From Desulfitobacterium_A sp035539115 (GTDB lineage: Bacteria > Bacillota > Desulfitobacteriia > Desulfitobacteriales > Desulfitobacteriaceae), in the NCBI RefSeq assembly GCF_035539115.1, contig NZ_DATLJA010000036.1:1-64000 (forward strand): a DNA stretch of 64,000 nt, in the 5' to 3' direction. Both the position numbers and the translations under genes were made by a program. Of this stretch, positions 1 to 9,050 are shown piece after piece (the stretch's first letter is position 1; each line of letters begins with the position of its first letter). The notes beneath the pieces were generated by a model. That model was not told the origin of the DNA, made no database searches, and saw only the letters and a program-made list of their open reading frames with translations.

Positions 1-1
1 T

Positions 2-289
2 CAGTCTTTTAATGTTGACAAGCTTTTTCTAGGGGTAACCGGTTTTAGTCTCAAACGTGGCCTAACAACGACAAATTTGCTCGAGTCAGAAGTTAAACAA
101 GCGATGATCCGTGCTTCAAAAGAAGTTATTCTCGTGGCACATAGCCAAAAATTCGAGCAAATCTATTATCATACATTTGCAGATTGGGATCAGATCCGTG
201 CTTTGGTTACCGATAGCGGAATCCCTGAAAGCTTAAAATTTGCACTTAAAAAAAGAGGAGTTAAGGTTTTTATTGTCCAGATTGATTAA
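2..289 (+). CDS. DeoR/GlpR-family transcriptional repressor, C-terminal part (5' end outside window)
   Basis: Only the last 95 or so residues lie in the window; the frame is open from base 2 and stops at 289. The visible part looks like the effector-sensing domain of DeoR/GlpR-type repressors: a strand 'LFLGVTGF', then 'GLTTTNLLE', a helix, 'VILVAHSQKF' and a late 'LVTDSGIP' strand, in the family order. In this family the domain binds a phosphorylated sugar, and an N-terminal helix-turn-helix (not visible here) binds DNA. No sugar operon follows, so its target cannot be named. The family call is fairly secure; the specific role is not. Confidence 0.8.
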   Translation, partial: QSFNVDKLFLGVTGFSLKRGLTTTNLLESEVKQAMIRASKEVILVAHSQKFEQIYYHTFADWDQIRALVTDSGIPESLKFALKKRGVKVFIVQID

Positions 290-789
290 TCAGGTAGAGA
301 TCACTCATTGAATCTTCGACTTAGTTGTTGTCCATATTTACATTCTTGTCCGGTTAGTTGTTGCTATACGATGCAATACATTTTGACTTCTACATTAAAT
401 AAGACCATTGACTTATGAACTAGGATCCGTTATCTGTTCGTATAACCGGCTTAGCCAATTGATCCGATAAACGATACAACGAAAATATTATAATTATAGT
501 GCCACAGTGCCGTACTCTACTTAGTTCCTACCAACGAGTCCAAGAAACTAAAGGAACGTTGAGTATATTACCTTAATTTCATAGTAACAGAAGTTCATTT
601 TGAATAGTGTGAGTAATATCACAAACAATAACTTACACCCCAATATAGAAAGCTTATTTAATCGTATTGGGTCTCTATAATCTCAACAACATTTAATCAT
701 CCAGAAGAAACTCTGTCGATATAAAATAATGGTATAATTCAGTACAGGTGCTAATTTACCTAGTTCTGTTTAAAGGAGACCGCTTACTT
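290..789. other. AT-rich intergenic region upstream of the MFS exporter
   Basis: About 500 bases without a convincing gene. It holds a direct repeat of ttagttgttg (321-330 and 354-363), an inverted repeat CCCAATA/TATTGGG (638-644 and 665-671) and a perfect -10 box TATAAT (733-738) with no good -35 box at 17 bases. The inverted repeat sits where an operator for the following exporter could be. That role is inference only. Confidence 0.4.
733..738 (+). promoter_or_regulatory. -10 box (TATAAT) of the MFS exporter
   Basis: A perfect TATAAT lies 52 bases before the chosen ATG at 790. No TTGACA-like -35 is seen at the usual distance, so an activator may be needed or this is a weak promoter. Confidence 0.4.
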
Positions 790-2283
790 ATGGAGAAAAT
801 AACGCAACGTAAAATGGTCACTGTTGCCATGATGGTATCAATTATGCTTGTAGCCCTTGATACGACCATTGTTACTACTTCAATGCCTCACATTGTAAAA
901 CAATTGAGCGGTTTGAAGTTAATTAGTTGGGTTTTCGCTATCTATCTACTGACAACATCCGTAACCACACCAATTTACGGCAAGCTTGCCGACCTATTCG
1001 GAAGGAAGCCTGTTTTCATTTTTGGCGTTGCGCTTTTCGTCGTCGGTTCCATGGTGTCCGGAATGGCACAGACGATGCATCAGCTAATTTGGTTCCGGGC
1101 TTTTCAAGGTCTCGGCGCCGGTGCCGTTATGCCGTTGACTTTCACGATTATCGGTGATTTGTACTCAGGGGAAGAGCGCGCCAAGATGCAGGGGCTATTT
1201 AGTTCGGTTTGGGGCGTTGCTGGGCTGCTCGGCCCTTTGGTAGGAGGGCTGTTTGTCGACCAGATTTCGTGGCGCTGGATTTTTTATATCAATGTACCGA
1301 TCGGGATTGTCGCTATTTTGCTAGTACTCGCTTTTCTGCACGAAACGCAGGTCAGGAAAGCGGAAAAAAGCATCGATTATTGGGGGGCGACACTGTTTAC
1401 CCTTTCAATGGGCTCTCTTCTCTACGCGCTGCTCAACGGCGGAGAAGTGTACGCCTGGAATTCACCCGTGATCATCTCTTTGTTTGTTGCAGCTGCCGTT
1501 TCTTTGATTTTATTTCTTTACGTGGAGGCTAAGGCGAAAGATCCAATGCTTCCTCTTTCGTTGTTTAAAATACCGGTAATTGCCGTCTCCAATGCCGTCG
1601 GCTTTATGGCCAGCTTCGTGCTGATTGGCGTCAATGTATATTTGCCAATATGGATTCAGACGCTACTCGGCCACAGCGCAACCAGCTCAGGACTAACCTT
1701 GATGCCCATGTCGTTTGCCTGGCCGCTGGCATCAACTTTGGCCGGACGGTACATGTACAAAATAGGCTCCAAGACAACAGCTCTGTTCGGCGCGGTGTTG
1801 ATTGCTGCTGGATCGGCCTGGCTGTTGCTTGTTCATCCAAACTCCCCTTATTGGTATTTGGTTGGTGTGATGATCGTCATCGGTTTTGGCATGGGGTGTT
1901 CCATGACGCCTCTAACCGTTTTGATCCAGTCGGCCGTCGGTTGGGATTTGCGCGGCGTAGTCACAGCTTCCAACACATTTACGCGTTCACTAGGACAAAC
2001 GGTCGGAATCGCCGTGTTTGGCACAGTGTTTAACAGTACTATGAACAGTTACGTCCAAAACCATGTCCCTGGAGTTTGGCAAAGCGAGAACATCAGCAAT
2101 GCCTTGGCGTCTGGAGCGAGCGCAAACATTCCCGCAAACGTCCTTGAACAATTACAAAACGGCATGGCGCAAAGCTTGCATTCGATCTTCATCCTGGTAT
2201 TCGCTATTTCCATTGTTACCCTGCTGATCAGCGCAGTTCTACCTTCGCACAGCAAGGTGATGGAGCAGCAGAAAGCGGATTAA
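790..2283 (+). CDS. DHA2-family (EmrB/QacA-type) multidrug MFS exporter, 14 TMS
   Basis: 497-residue integral membrane protein of the drug:proton antiporter-2 family. Visible motifs are 'LDTTIV' in helix 1 (residues 23-28), the MFS loop 2-3 motif 'GKLADLFGRKP' (64-74) and 'WRWIFYINVPIG' after helix 6. Length and hydrophobicity fit 14 helices. The ATG at 790 is chosen because AAAGGAGA lies 9 bases upstream; an in-frame GTG at 748 has no ribosome site. Family members expel lipophilic drugs or dyes from the membrane using the proton gradient; the substrate here is unknown. No TetR/MarR regulator or membrane-fusion partner is adjacent. By eye, base composition is richer in G+C than the flanking DNA, which would suit acquisition by transfer, but I did not measure it. 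Confidence 0.9.
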   Translation: MEKITQRKMVTVAMMVSIMLVALDTTIVTTSMPHIVKQLSGLKLISWVFAIYLLTTSVTTPIYGKLADLFGRKPVFIFGVALFVVGSMVSGMAQTMHQLIWFRAFQGLGAGAVMPLTFTIIGDLYSGEERAKMQGLFSSVWGVAGLLGPLVGGLFVDQISWRWIFYINVPIGIVAILLVLAFLHETQVRKAEKSIDYWGATLFTLSMGSLLYALLNGGEVYAWNSPVIISLFVAAAVSLILFLYVEAKAKDPMLPLSLFKIPVIAVSNAVGFMASFVLIGVNVYLPIWIQTLLGHSATSSGLTLMPMSFAWPLASTLAGRYMYKIGSKTTALFGAVLIAAGSAWLLLVHPNSPYWYLVGVMIVIGFGMGCSMTPLTVLIQSAVGWDLRGVVTASNTFTRSLGQTVGIAVFGTVFNSTMNSYVQNHVPGVWQSENISNALASGASANIPANVLEQLQNGMAQSLHSIFILVFAISIVTLLISAVLPSHSKVMEQQKAD

Positions 2284-2570
2284 GCCTTCCCATTGATACC
2301 TACCGTATTGATGTAATCTATGATTCGAGCGGCATCTTCTTTTACGACCTCTCGAATAACAATTGTTTCCCCGCTTCTGAGTTGGCACTATTTCCTCTCT
2401 AACCTCTCCCTTCTGAACATGAATATATTAATACATAACTTACTTGAAATATCCTCATAACATTAACAAACCTCATGAACCGTCCTGATATAGACATGTC
2501 ATCTAGGGTCCCGCCGGTTGTTGACGCATCTCAACAACAGTCATCTATGCAAAGTGTTGGGATCCGGCTG
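2284..2570. other. Intergenic region between convergent MFS and VanZ-like genes
   Basis: Two short perfect hairpins are visible: GTTGTTGA/TCAACAAC (2517-2538, 6-base loop) and CGGCT/AGCCG (2565-2580), the second overlapping the VanZ-like stop codon. Neither has a T-run, so neither is a clear intrinsic terminator. No gene seen. Confidence 0.4.
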
Positions 2571-3060
2571 TTATAAGCCGTTGGCCCCATCCTTCTTCAT
2601 TATCTGGTTAAGTATTTTTCGGCTTAAAATTAGTAATAAATAGCCTAAGAATCCTCCCAGAGTATTTAAAATAACATCGTCAATATCGGTTATTCCGAGT
2701 TTAAGCAAAAACTGCGTCATTTCAAGAAAAAAACTAATAAGAAATGTAAGAGTAGTAATCCTTTTGAAACTTTTTAGAGTGTGAAAAATAATGGGCAAGA
2801 GAAAACCCATCGGCATAAAAGCTAATATGTTACCAAAAAGATTGAAAAACCAAACATCAAGTTTATATTTACTAATACCGATTATGTAACTGACAATAGT
2901 TTTGAATGGAATTAAATTGTACTTTATTTCGTTTTCATAAAACCTAAAATACTGGCCGTAGGCAAAAAAGAAAAGTCTATATACTAGGGTAGACAAAATA
3001 CGTAAGAAAAAGTAAAACTGCAATTTTTTGTATCAGCTTATTCATCCTTGAGTAATCCAT
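2571..3060 (-). CDS. VanZ-like membrane protein with an apparent 1-base frameshift near the N-terminus
   Basis: The open part (2571-3023) encodes a VanZ-like integral membrane protein: 'YNLIPFKTI', 'NLFGNILAFMPMGFLLP', 'LEMTQFLL' and 'DIDDVILNTLGGFLGY' are the family landmarks in order. VanZ relatives give low-level teicoplanin resistance in some hosts; most are of unknown function. The open frame begins at a TTG with no ribosome site. In the next frame an ATG at 3060 with AGAGGG just upstream reads MDYSRMNKLIQK, then meets a run of six A residues (bases 3024-3029). Removing one A joins the two frames into a normal VanZ N-terminus. So either the gene is frameshifted, it slips at the A-run, or there is a base error. 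Confidence 0.65.
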
Positions 3061-3156
3061 AGCCCTCTTTTCCTATTCCCAATGATTCTCTTTTAACTTT
3101 TCAACGCATAACCTGAATATTCCTCCTAAATTGTCAAATCTTACATGAAGCAAGAA

Positions 3157-3190
3157 AAAAGCCAGAACGCGTAAAAACGTTCTGGCTTTT
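3157..3190 (-). terminator. Intrinsic terminator after parC
   Basis: A 13-bp perfect stem (AAAAGCCAGAACG / CGTTCTGGCTTTT) with an 8-base loop, followed on the minus strand by TTTTTTC. It lies 47 bases past the parC stop and could also act on the other strand. Confidence 0.85.
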
Positions 3191-3236
3191 CAATTTAATC
3201 TTATACTTATCAAACTGGGTTTCTTGTTATTCCAGC

Positions 3237-5660
3237 CTATATTACTTGGACAACGTAATCATTCAAAATAACGTTGACTAAGGCTATGCCACTTTTTGCC
3301 CTCGACTCATTCTTAAGTGATTTAACTTCAAGCGTGGTTACATCTCCACTCTGTTGAATGATATTAAGCAGCTTATTCTCATTCATCACTTGAAGAGTAG
3401 AAACAATATACCCCGTTTCTTGAGCATTAACCTTGGCAAGCGTTATGCCGCGTCCGGCTCGTCCTTGAGATTTATATTCATCAAAAGATGTTCGTTTAAT
3501 ATAACCTCGCTCGGTGACGGTTATTAAATCGCTCACTGGATTCTCTTGGTCGGAATAAAGAAGCAGTGCATCCACAACCCTATCTTCATTGCCTAATGTC
3601 ATGCCTTTAACACCCCGAGATTTCCTTCCCATTGGGTTCACTTCCGATTCTGCGAAGCGAATAGCTTGTCCTTTGTAGCTGGCAAGGAACAGATCTCCCT
3701 GACCCTCACTTACGAAAACCCGTACGACTTCATCCTGATCCTTGAGTCCCATCGCCTCGTTTGTTCGAGCGTTAACAAAATCATTAACAGGGCATCTCAT
3801 AACCTGGCCCTCTTTGGTCACAAAAACGAAATACAAGCCTTCCCTCGTCTCTTTGAGAGGTAAGGTCGAAATGATCCGTTCTCCTTCAGGTAGGGGGAAT
3901 AAAACGGTGACCGCTTTTCCCTTATCCTTTGCTCCTGCCTCCGAAACGATCTTTGCTTTCACATTGTAGGATTTCCCATTCTGAGTAAAGAAATATAAAG
4001 TATCTTTAGTGGTACAGGGGATTCTCTCAGTTAAGATATCTCCACCTTTGAAAGTGCATTTTTGTGCGTTCGCCTTACTTTTTCTTGTTGGGGTTGGTAT
4101 CTGCTTAATGAACCCGTTTTTCGTCAACATCACTTCAATTGGCGTTTCGGGTTCTTCAAATACGCTAAAATCAATCTCTTCCCCGTTATCCTCGGGCAAA
4201 ATCAAAGTACGTCGCTCATCTCCGTACTTCTCACCAATATCCTTAAGCTCTTCTTTAATGATATCATAGACTTTGTCCACATCAGCTAAGATACTCTCCA
4301 ACTCATCTATGAGCTTCAGAATATCCGCATATTCCTTCTTAATGCCATCTAGTTCAAGGTTCGTTAAGTGTTGGAGTTTCATATCTAAGATTGCTTGGGC
4401 CTGAACCTCGGATAGTTCAAAACGGGTGATCAACCCAGCCTTAGCAATTGTCGGGTTTTTACTGGAGCGGATAATAGCAAGGACTTCATCGAGGTTGTTG
4501 ATGGCGATAACTAGCCCTTCTAAGATGTGAGCTCTTGCTTTAGCCTTTTCTAGATCATACTGCGTCCTACGCGTAACAACTTCTTTACGGTGCTTAATAT
4601 AGGCCGCTATGATTTCTTTAAGCCCTAATATTTTAGGAGTTCCTTCTGCGGTAATGACCAAGTTGATAATTCCAAAGGTTTCTTGCAACTGAGTATATTT
4701 AAAAAGGAGCTTTATGATCTGTTTCGGATCAGCGTCCTTCTTACACTCCACAACCAAGCGAAGCCCTTCCCGATCCGATTCATCCCGGACTTCATTGATC
4801 CCGTCAATTTTTCCAAGGTCCGCTTGGGTTTCAATCTTAGCGGCGAGGGTAGACTTGGAAACTTGATAAGGGATTTCCGTAATAACAATCAGATTCTTGC
4901 CGTTTTTTCCTTGCTCAATAAGCGCTTTTCCTCGCATCATCACTTTTCCGCGTCCAGTTTTATACGCGTCTGTGAACCCTTTTGAACCGATAATCAACCC
5001 CCCTGTGGGGAAGTCCGGACCTGTTATCTTCTGCATAAGTTCTTCTAAGGTAACATTGGGATTCTCAATTTGAAGAATAACCGCGGCCATAACTTCGCGC
5101 AGATTATGGGGTGGCATGTTACTGGCCATCCCTACTGCAATTCCTGAACCACCATTGACCAGGAGATTAGGAAACGGGCTAGGAAGCACAGTAGGCTCCT
5201 TCAATCGTTGGTCGTAGTTCGCCCTAAAGGGAACAACGTTTTTCTCAATATCTTGCGTCATGAGTTGTGATAAATACGTCATTCTCATCTCAGTGTACCG
5301 CATAGCAGCCGCATTATCGCCATCAATCGAGCCAAAATTTCCATGCCCATCAATTAAGGGATAACGGGTAGCCCAGGGTTGGGCCATACGAACCGCTGAA
5401 TCATAAATTGAGGAATCGCCATGAGGGTGATATTTTCCCATGCAGTCCCCTACAAGACGGGCCGATTTACTGTAAGCCTTATCCGGTTGCATCCCAATCC
5501 CATCCATCGAATAGATAATACGTCGATGAACTGGCTTTAAGCCATCTCGAACGTCCGGGACAGCCCTTTGCAGAATCACGAATTTTGAATAGCCTAAGAA
5601 GCTCTCAGGAAGAACCTCTTCCAACGGTCGTTGGGTAATATTTTCCTCAAGTGTACTCAT
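3237..5660 (-). CDS. parC: DNA topoisomerase IV subunit A (GyrA/ParC family)
   Basis: 807-residue type IIA topoisomerase breakage-reunion subunit. It carries the winged-helix motif 'DVRDGLKPVHRRIIYSM' (35-52), 'KYHPHGDSS' (76-84) and the catalytic tyrosine Y122 in 'AAAMRYTEMRM'. The C-terminal beta-pinwheel follows. At the place of the GyrA box, which in gyrases reads QRRGGRG, the sequence is QGRAGRG. Gyrase needs that box to introduce negative supercoils, so the degenerate box favours a topoisomerase IV-type decatenase over gyrase. It follows parE by 21 bases and ends at a terminator, so the two form an operon. The assignment to ParC rather than a second GyrA is inference; family membership is certain. 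Confidence 0.85.
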   Translation of the reverse strand: MSTLEENITQRPLEEVLPESFLGYSKFVILQRAVPDVRDGLKPVHRRIIYSMDGIGMQPDKAYSKSARLVGDCMGKYHPHGDSSIYDSAVRMAQPWATRYPLIDGHGNFGSIDGDNAAAMRYTEMRMTYLSQLMTQDIEKNVVPFRANYDQRLKEPTVLPSPFPNLLVNGGSGIAVGMASNMPPHNLREVMAAVILQIENPNVTLEELMQKITGPDFPTGGLIIGSKGFTDAYKTGRGKVMMRGKALIEQGKNGKNLIVITEIPYQVSKSTLAAKIETQADLGKIDGINEVRDESDREGLRLVVECKKDADPKQIIKLLFKYTQLQETFGIINLVITAEGTPKILGLKEIIAAYIKHRKEVVTRRTQYDLEKAKARAHILEGLVIAINNLDEVLAIIRSSKNPTIAKAGLITRFELSEVQAQAILDMKLQHLTNLELDGIKKEYADILKLIDELESILADVDKVYDIIKEELKDIGEKYGDERRTLILPEDNGEEIDFSVFEEPETPIEVMLTKNGFIKQIPTPTRKSKANAQKCTFKGGDILTERIPCTTKDTLYFFTQNGKSYNVKAKIVSEAGAKDKGKAVTVLFPLPEGERIISTLPLKETREGLYFVFVTKEGQVMRCPVNDFVNARTNEAMGLKDQDEVVRVFVSEGQGDLFLASYKGQAIRFAESEVNPMGRKSRGVKGMTLGNEDRVVDALLLYSDQENPVSDLITVTERGYIKRTSFDEYKSQGRAGRGITLAKVNAQETGYIVSTLQVMNENKLLNIIQQSGDVTTLEVKSLKNESRAKSGIALVNVILNDYVVQVI

Positions 5661-5681
5661 TTTCTCACCTCAACTATTCTC

Positions 5682-7637
5682 TTACATATCATCGTCAGTA
5701 AACACGATATTCTCCATCAGAAATTCTCTACGTGGCTCAACCTTTTCGCTCATCAAAATTTTAAGCTTGCGCTCAGCTTCCAGGGCATCATCAATCGTGA
5801 CTTGAATCATACGTCGGTTTGATGGATTAAGCGTCGTTTCCCAAAGTTGTTCTGGATTCATCTCTCCCAGCCCTTTATAACGCTGTACTTTAGCTGTTTT
5901 TCCTAGTTCCTTGAGGGTCACTTTTAACTCGTGCTCGTCATACGCATAACGCGCGACTTTCCCCTTTTCCTTCTCAGCCTTATACAAAGGGGATTGAGCA
6001 ATATATACCCGCCCACTCAAGATGAGTGGTTTCATGTAACGATAGAAGAAAGTCAGCAACAAACAACGAATATGTGCCCCGTCAATATCCGCATCCGTCA
6101 TAATACAAACCCGAGCATAATTAGACTTTTCAACATCAAATTCCTTACCTACTCCTGCTCCTATGGCGGTAATCATACTGCGGATTTCTTCATTTTCTAA
6201 GACTTTATCCATCTTCGCCCGGTAGGTATTGATGACCTTACCTCTTAACGGCAGAATCGCTTGGAACCGCCGATCACGACCAGTTTTAGCTGAACCGCCG
6301 GCACTGTCTCCTTCAACCAGAAAAAGCTCATTACGCTCCCGATCTTTCTCGCTACAGGCTGCCAGTTTTCCGCTTAAAGCTTTAACCTCAGCCTCACGAG
6401 CCTTCTTCTTAAGTTCCTTCGCCTTTTTGGCAGCTAACCGTTGAAGGCAGGTGGTTAAAGTACGATTAATCGCATCCTTAGCGACAGCCGGATATTGCTC
6501 AAAGAAAGTGCTTATTCCTTCATTCGTAAGGGATTGGACAATGCCTTCAACTTCGGTATTGGAGAGTTTGGCTTTAGTTTGCCCTTCGAACTGCGGTTCC
6601 CGTACTTTAACGGAGAGAACACACGATAAACCATCCTTCAAATCATCGCCAATTAGATTCTCATCTTTCTTAAAGATGTTATTCTTCTTCCCATAAGTAT
6701 TAAAAACTTTAGTTAATGCCGTCCGAAAGCCCGATTCATGGGTCCCGCCTTCATCCGTAGAGATGTTGTTAACGTAGGAACGCAATTGTTCATCATCGCC
6801 ATCGTTATACTGGATGGCACATTCAACAACAACATCGTCCTTTTCTCCCTTAAAATAGATTGGTTTTTTATGCACTGTGGTATAATCAGATTCTTTATTT
6901 AAGTGTTCAACAAAGCCAATAACTCCGTTTTTAGATTGAAAGGTTTCTGTCTTTATTTCTCCCCGATTGTCAGTCAAAATAATAGTAAGTTCAGGATTCA
7001 AAAAAGATAACTCCATTAGTCGGCTGCGTAAGGTATCATACTTTAATGCTGTTGTCTCCTTGAAAATAAGAGGATCAGGTTTAAAAGTCACAGTTGTCCC
7101 AGTTCCTTTGACGTTTTTCCCAACCACTCGCAGATCTGACTTCAACTGCCCTCCATTTATATATTCCAGGCGATGGAGTTTCCCGCCGCGACTGACTTCA
7201 ACCGTAAGAAAGGTTGATAACGCATTAACAACGCTTGCCCCAACCCCGTGAAGTCCTCCTGACGTTTTATAGGTATCTCCTCCGAATTTTCCCCCGGCGT
7301 GAAGTTGTTCAAACGCTAGACGAATAGCAGGGATCTTCTTAATGGGGTGAATATCTACCGGTATCCCTCGCCCATTATCGCGAACCGTAAGCGATCCATC
7401 TTTATTGAGCGTAACTTCGATGAGATCACAGAATCCAGCCCCAGCCTCATCTATGGCGTTGTCCACTATCTCCCAAGCGCAATGGTGTAAACCCCTGCTT
7501 CCCGTTGAACCGATATACATACCCGGTCGTTTACGAACAGCTTCTAAGCCCTCTAATACTTGGATGGATTCGGCATTATACTCCGGAATAACTGACAAAA
7601 CCCTTCCCCCTTTATTCAAAACGATGATCTCGTTCAT
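5682..7637 (-). CDS. parE: DNA topoisomerase IV subunit B (GyrB/ParE family)
   Basis: ATPase subunit partnering the downstream subunit A. The GHKL fold shows 'EIVDNAIDEA' (catalytic Glu 56, Mg-binding Asn 60), 'DNGRGIP' and 'GGLHGVGASVVNAL'. The TOPRIM domain shows 'LVEGDSAGGSAK' (about residue 440) and 'DADIDGAHIR' (about 512). At 651 residues it matches ParE and short GyrB; no long insertion is present. Start: the ATG at 7637 has only a distant AAGGA (15 bases). An in-frame TTG at 7598 is preceded by AAAGGGGG at ideal distance and gives the usual short N-terminus MSVIPEYNAESIQVLEG, so 7598 may be the real start. Operon with parC. Confidence 0.88.
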   Translation of the reverse strand: MNEIIVLNKGGRVLSVIPEYNAESIQVLEGLEAVRKRPGMYIGSTGSRGLHHCAWEIVDNAIDEAGAGFCDLIEVTLNKDGSLTVRDNGRGIPVDIHPIKKIPAIRLAFEQLHAGGKFGGDTYKTSGGLHGVGASVVNALSTFLTVEVSRGGKLHRLEYINGGQLKSDLRVVGKNVKGTGTTVTFKPDPLIFKETTALKYDTLRSRLMELSFLNPELTIILTDNRGEIKTETFQSKNGVIGFVEHLNKESDYTTVHKKPIYFKGEKDDVVVECAIQYNDGDDEQLRSYVNNISTDEGGTHESGFRTALTKVFNTYGKKNNIFKKDENLIGDDLKDGLSCVLSVKVREPQFEGQTKAKLSNTEVEGIVQSLTNEGISTFFEQYPAVAKDAINRTLTTCLQRLAAKKAKELKKKAREAEVKALSGKLAACSEKDRERNELFLVEGDSAGGSAKTGRDRRFQAILPLRGKVINTYRAKMDKVLENEEIRSMITAIGAGVGKEFDVEKSNYARVCIMTDADIDGAHIRCLLLTFFYRYMKPLILSGRVYIAQSPLYKAEKEKGKVARYAYDEHELKVTLKELGKTAKVQRYKGLGEMNPEQLWETTLNPSNRRMIQVTIDDALEAERKLKILMSEKVEPRREFLMENIVFTDDDM

Positions 7638-7706
7638 TTAGCATTTAATGTGTCCTTCTTCTCAAGATGGGAAATCCAAACTATTTTATCATGAAAAGTC
7701 TTCACC

Positions 7707-7736
7707 ATTATAGAGCATTTAACCATTTTCGGCCAA
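7707..7736 (-). promoter_or_regulatory. Candidate sigma-A promoter of parE-parC
   Basis: On the minus strand TTGGCC (7731-7736) and a perfect TATAAT (7707-7712) are separated by 18 bases, 70-110 bases before either possible parE start. Confidence 0.5.
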
Positions 7737-7821
7737 TATTTCTTGTCTTTTCACACAAATCATTATCTGCCCGTGTCCCCGTTCATCATTGGAAAGACCA
7801 TCTTGGGGTACTAAAAAGTTA

Positions 7822-7874
7822 AAAGAAGCTATCTCAAAACGATGCCAATTGGCATTCATCGAAACAGCTTCTTT
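7822..7874 (-). terminator. Hairpin terminator after the SwmB-like gene
   Basis: Outer arms AAAGAAGCT/AGCTTCTTT enclose an inner palindrome ATGCCAATTGGCAT. On the minus strand it is followed by TTTTAACTTTTTAG. It lies directly past the stop at 7918. Confidence 0.65.
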
Positions 7875-7917
7875 ACACTTTCTACTTCCTTTGGAGTCCA
7901 GCTTCGGATAAAGAACC

Positions 7918-8919
7918 TTACTCCACGTTATTCGTTACAGCCAGGAGATAGACGTTTGCTACCGGAGTACCCTTAGTCAGATTGTTGATTCCCGTCTTGG
8001 TGTAGCTCACTTTGACAAAGGAATCCGTATTCACAATCGGCGCACTCAGCGTCAGGGTTACTGTTGAGCCAGATACTGTAACCCGGGTGACGGTCGGGTT
8101 TGACGCTACCCCCGCGATGATAAAGGCTTCTGGGTCACCGATTGTGCCCATCAATTGACTATTCATCGTCAATACGATGTGCCAGCTATCCGAGGTCACA
8201 GCGCTGGATACAGTAGGTGCTGAAGGGACAACCACGTAGGATGCAGTCCCAAAGTTATAACCACTCTTCTCAGCCGTGACTGTGTAGGTTTTCCCAGCTG
8301 TCAGATTCGCGGCAAGCTGATAGGTGGTACCACTATTTGATACTGAGGCCGAGGTAATCGCTACTGAAGCAGTACTGTCCATAAGTTTGAAGTCATGAAC
8401 AGTTAAACCCACCAGAGCAGGACTCACCGTCACCGTAAATCCAGTCGTCGACGGGTTGCTGACTATCAAGGTTTCGTTCGTTGTCGATGCCGAAGGTACA
8501 ACTACTTTTGGCGCCGTTACAAAATTATAACCAGTTCTCGAGGCTATTACCGTGTAGGTTTGACCCGCATTCAAAGCCGCACTCAGGGTGTACGTAACTC
8601 CGTTGTCTGATGTGTAAGCACTGTTTAACGCCACTGAGTTTCCGTAACGGTCAAGCAGGGTAAAGTTTTTGGTGGTCAAACCATTGAGCGCTGGATACAT
8701 GTTTAAAGTAAAGCCAGTAGTCGAAGAGTTGCTCACCGTGAAAGTTCCGTTCGTTGTCGCAGGATTTGTTGTTGTTCCATTGCTTTGGATAATCTCATCG
8801 ATTTGGTCAAGCAAGCGTTGCGGAACCGCACCTTCTCCGCCCAGTACGTTAACTTGTGGTTGCACGTATTCAATTAATAATTCGCAAGCGCCTTTGAGTT
8901 TTGCGGGGTGGATTGGCAA
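7918..8919 (-). CDS. Repeat-containing SwmB-like protein, probably 5'-truncated
   Basis: 333 residues. A short N-terminal segment (1-46) is followed by two tandem repeats of roughly 90 residues. Each runs 'STTGFTxxxxPAL.GLT', 'LLD/LMDS', 'GxTYxLxAxLxAGxTYTV' and ends 'GYNFxTAxxVVVPSA'. The last 95 residues look like a SwmB-type beta-sandwich ('VTLTLSAPIV', 'VSYTKTGINNL'). These domains occur in secreted or surface proteins, yet there is no signal peptide. The start is a TTG directly behind an in-frame TGA, with only a weak GGAAG nearby. I infer the gene has lost its 5' part, or was copied out of a longer surface-protein gene. Function unknown. Confidence 0.6.
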   Translation of the reverse strand: MPIHPAKLKGACELLIEYVQPQVNVLGGEGAVPQRLLDQIDEIIQSNGTTTNPATTNGTFTVSNSSTTGFTLNMYPALNGLTTKNFTLLDRYGNSVALNSAYTSDNGVTYTLSAALNAGQTYTVIASRTGYNFVTAPKVVVPSASTTNETLIVSNPSTTGFTVTVSPALVGLTVHDFKLMDSTASVAITSASVSNSGTTYQLAANLTAGKTYTVTAEKSGYNFGTASYVVVPSAPTVSSAVTSDSWHIVLTMNSQLMGTIGDPEAFIIAGVASNPTVTRVTVSGSTVTLTLSAPIVNTDSFVKVSYTKTGINNLTKGTPVANVYLLAVTNNVE

Positions 8920-8986
8920 TCACTTCCAAATAAATAATCAACTTTAGAGTTTCTACTCTGCACTAAATAATTTTTTAATGCATAGT

Positions 8987-9015
8987 TTGACAAAATAATT
9001 TATCTCTTGTAACAT
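8987..9015 (+). promoter_or_regulatory. Candidate promoter of the tyrosine recombinase
   Basis: TTGACA (8987-8992), 17-base spacer, TAACAT (9010-9015); about 30 bases before the ribosome site of the gene at 9051. Confidence 0.55.
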
Positions 9016-9050
9016 GATGAAAAAGTTCAACAATATTATGGAGGCACACA

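Noticed and set aside
321..363. Direct repeat ttagttgttg with 33-base period, checked as a possible CRISPR or iteron start
   Set aside because: Only two short copies and no regular spacers.
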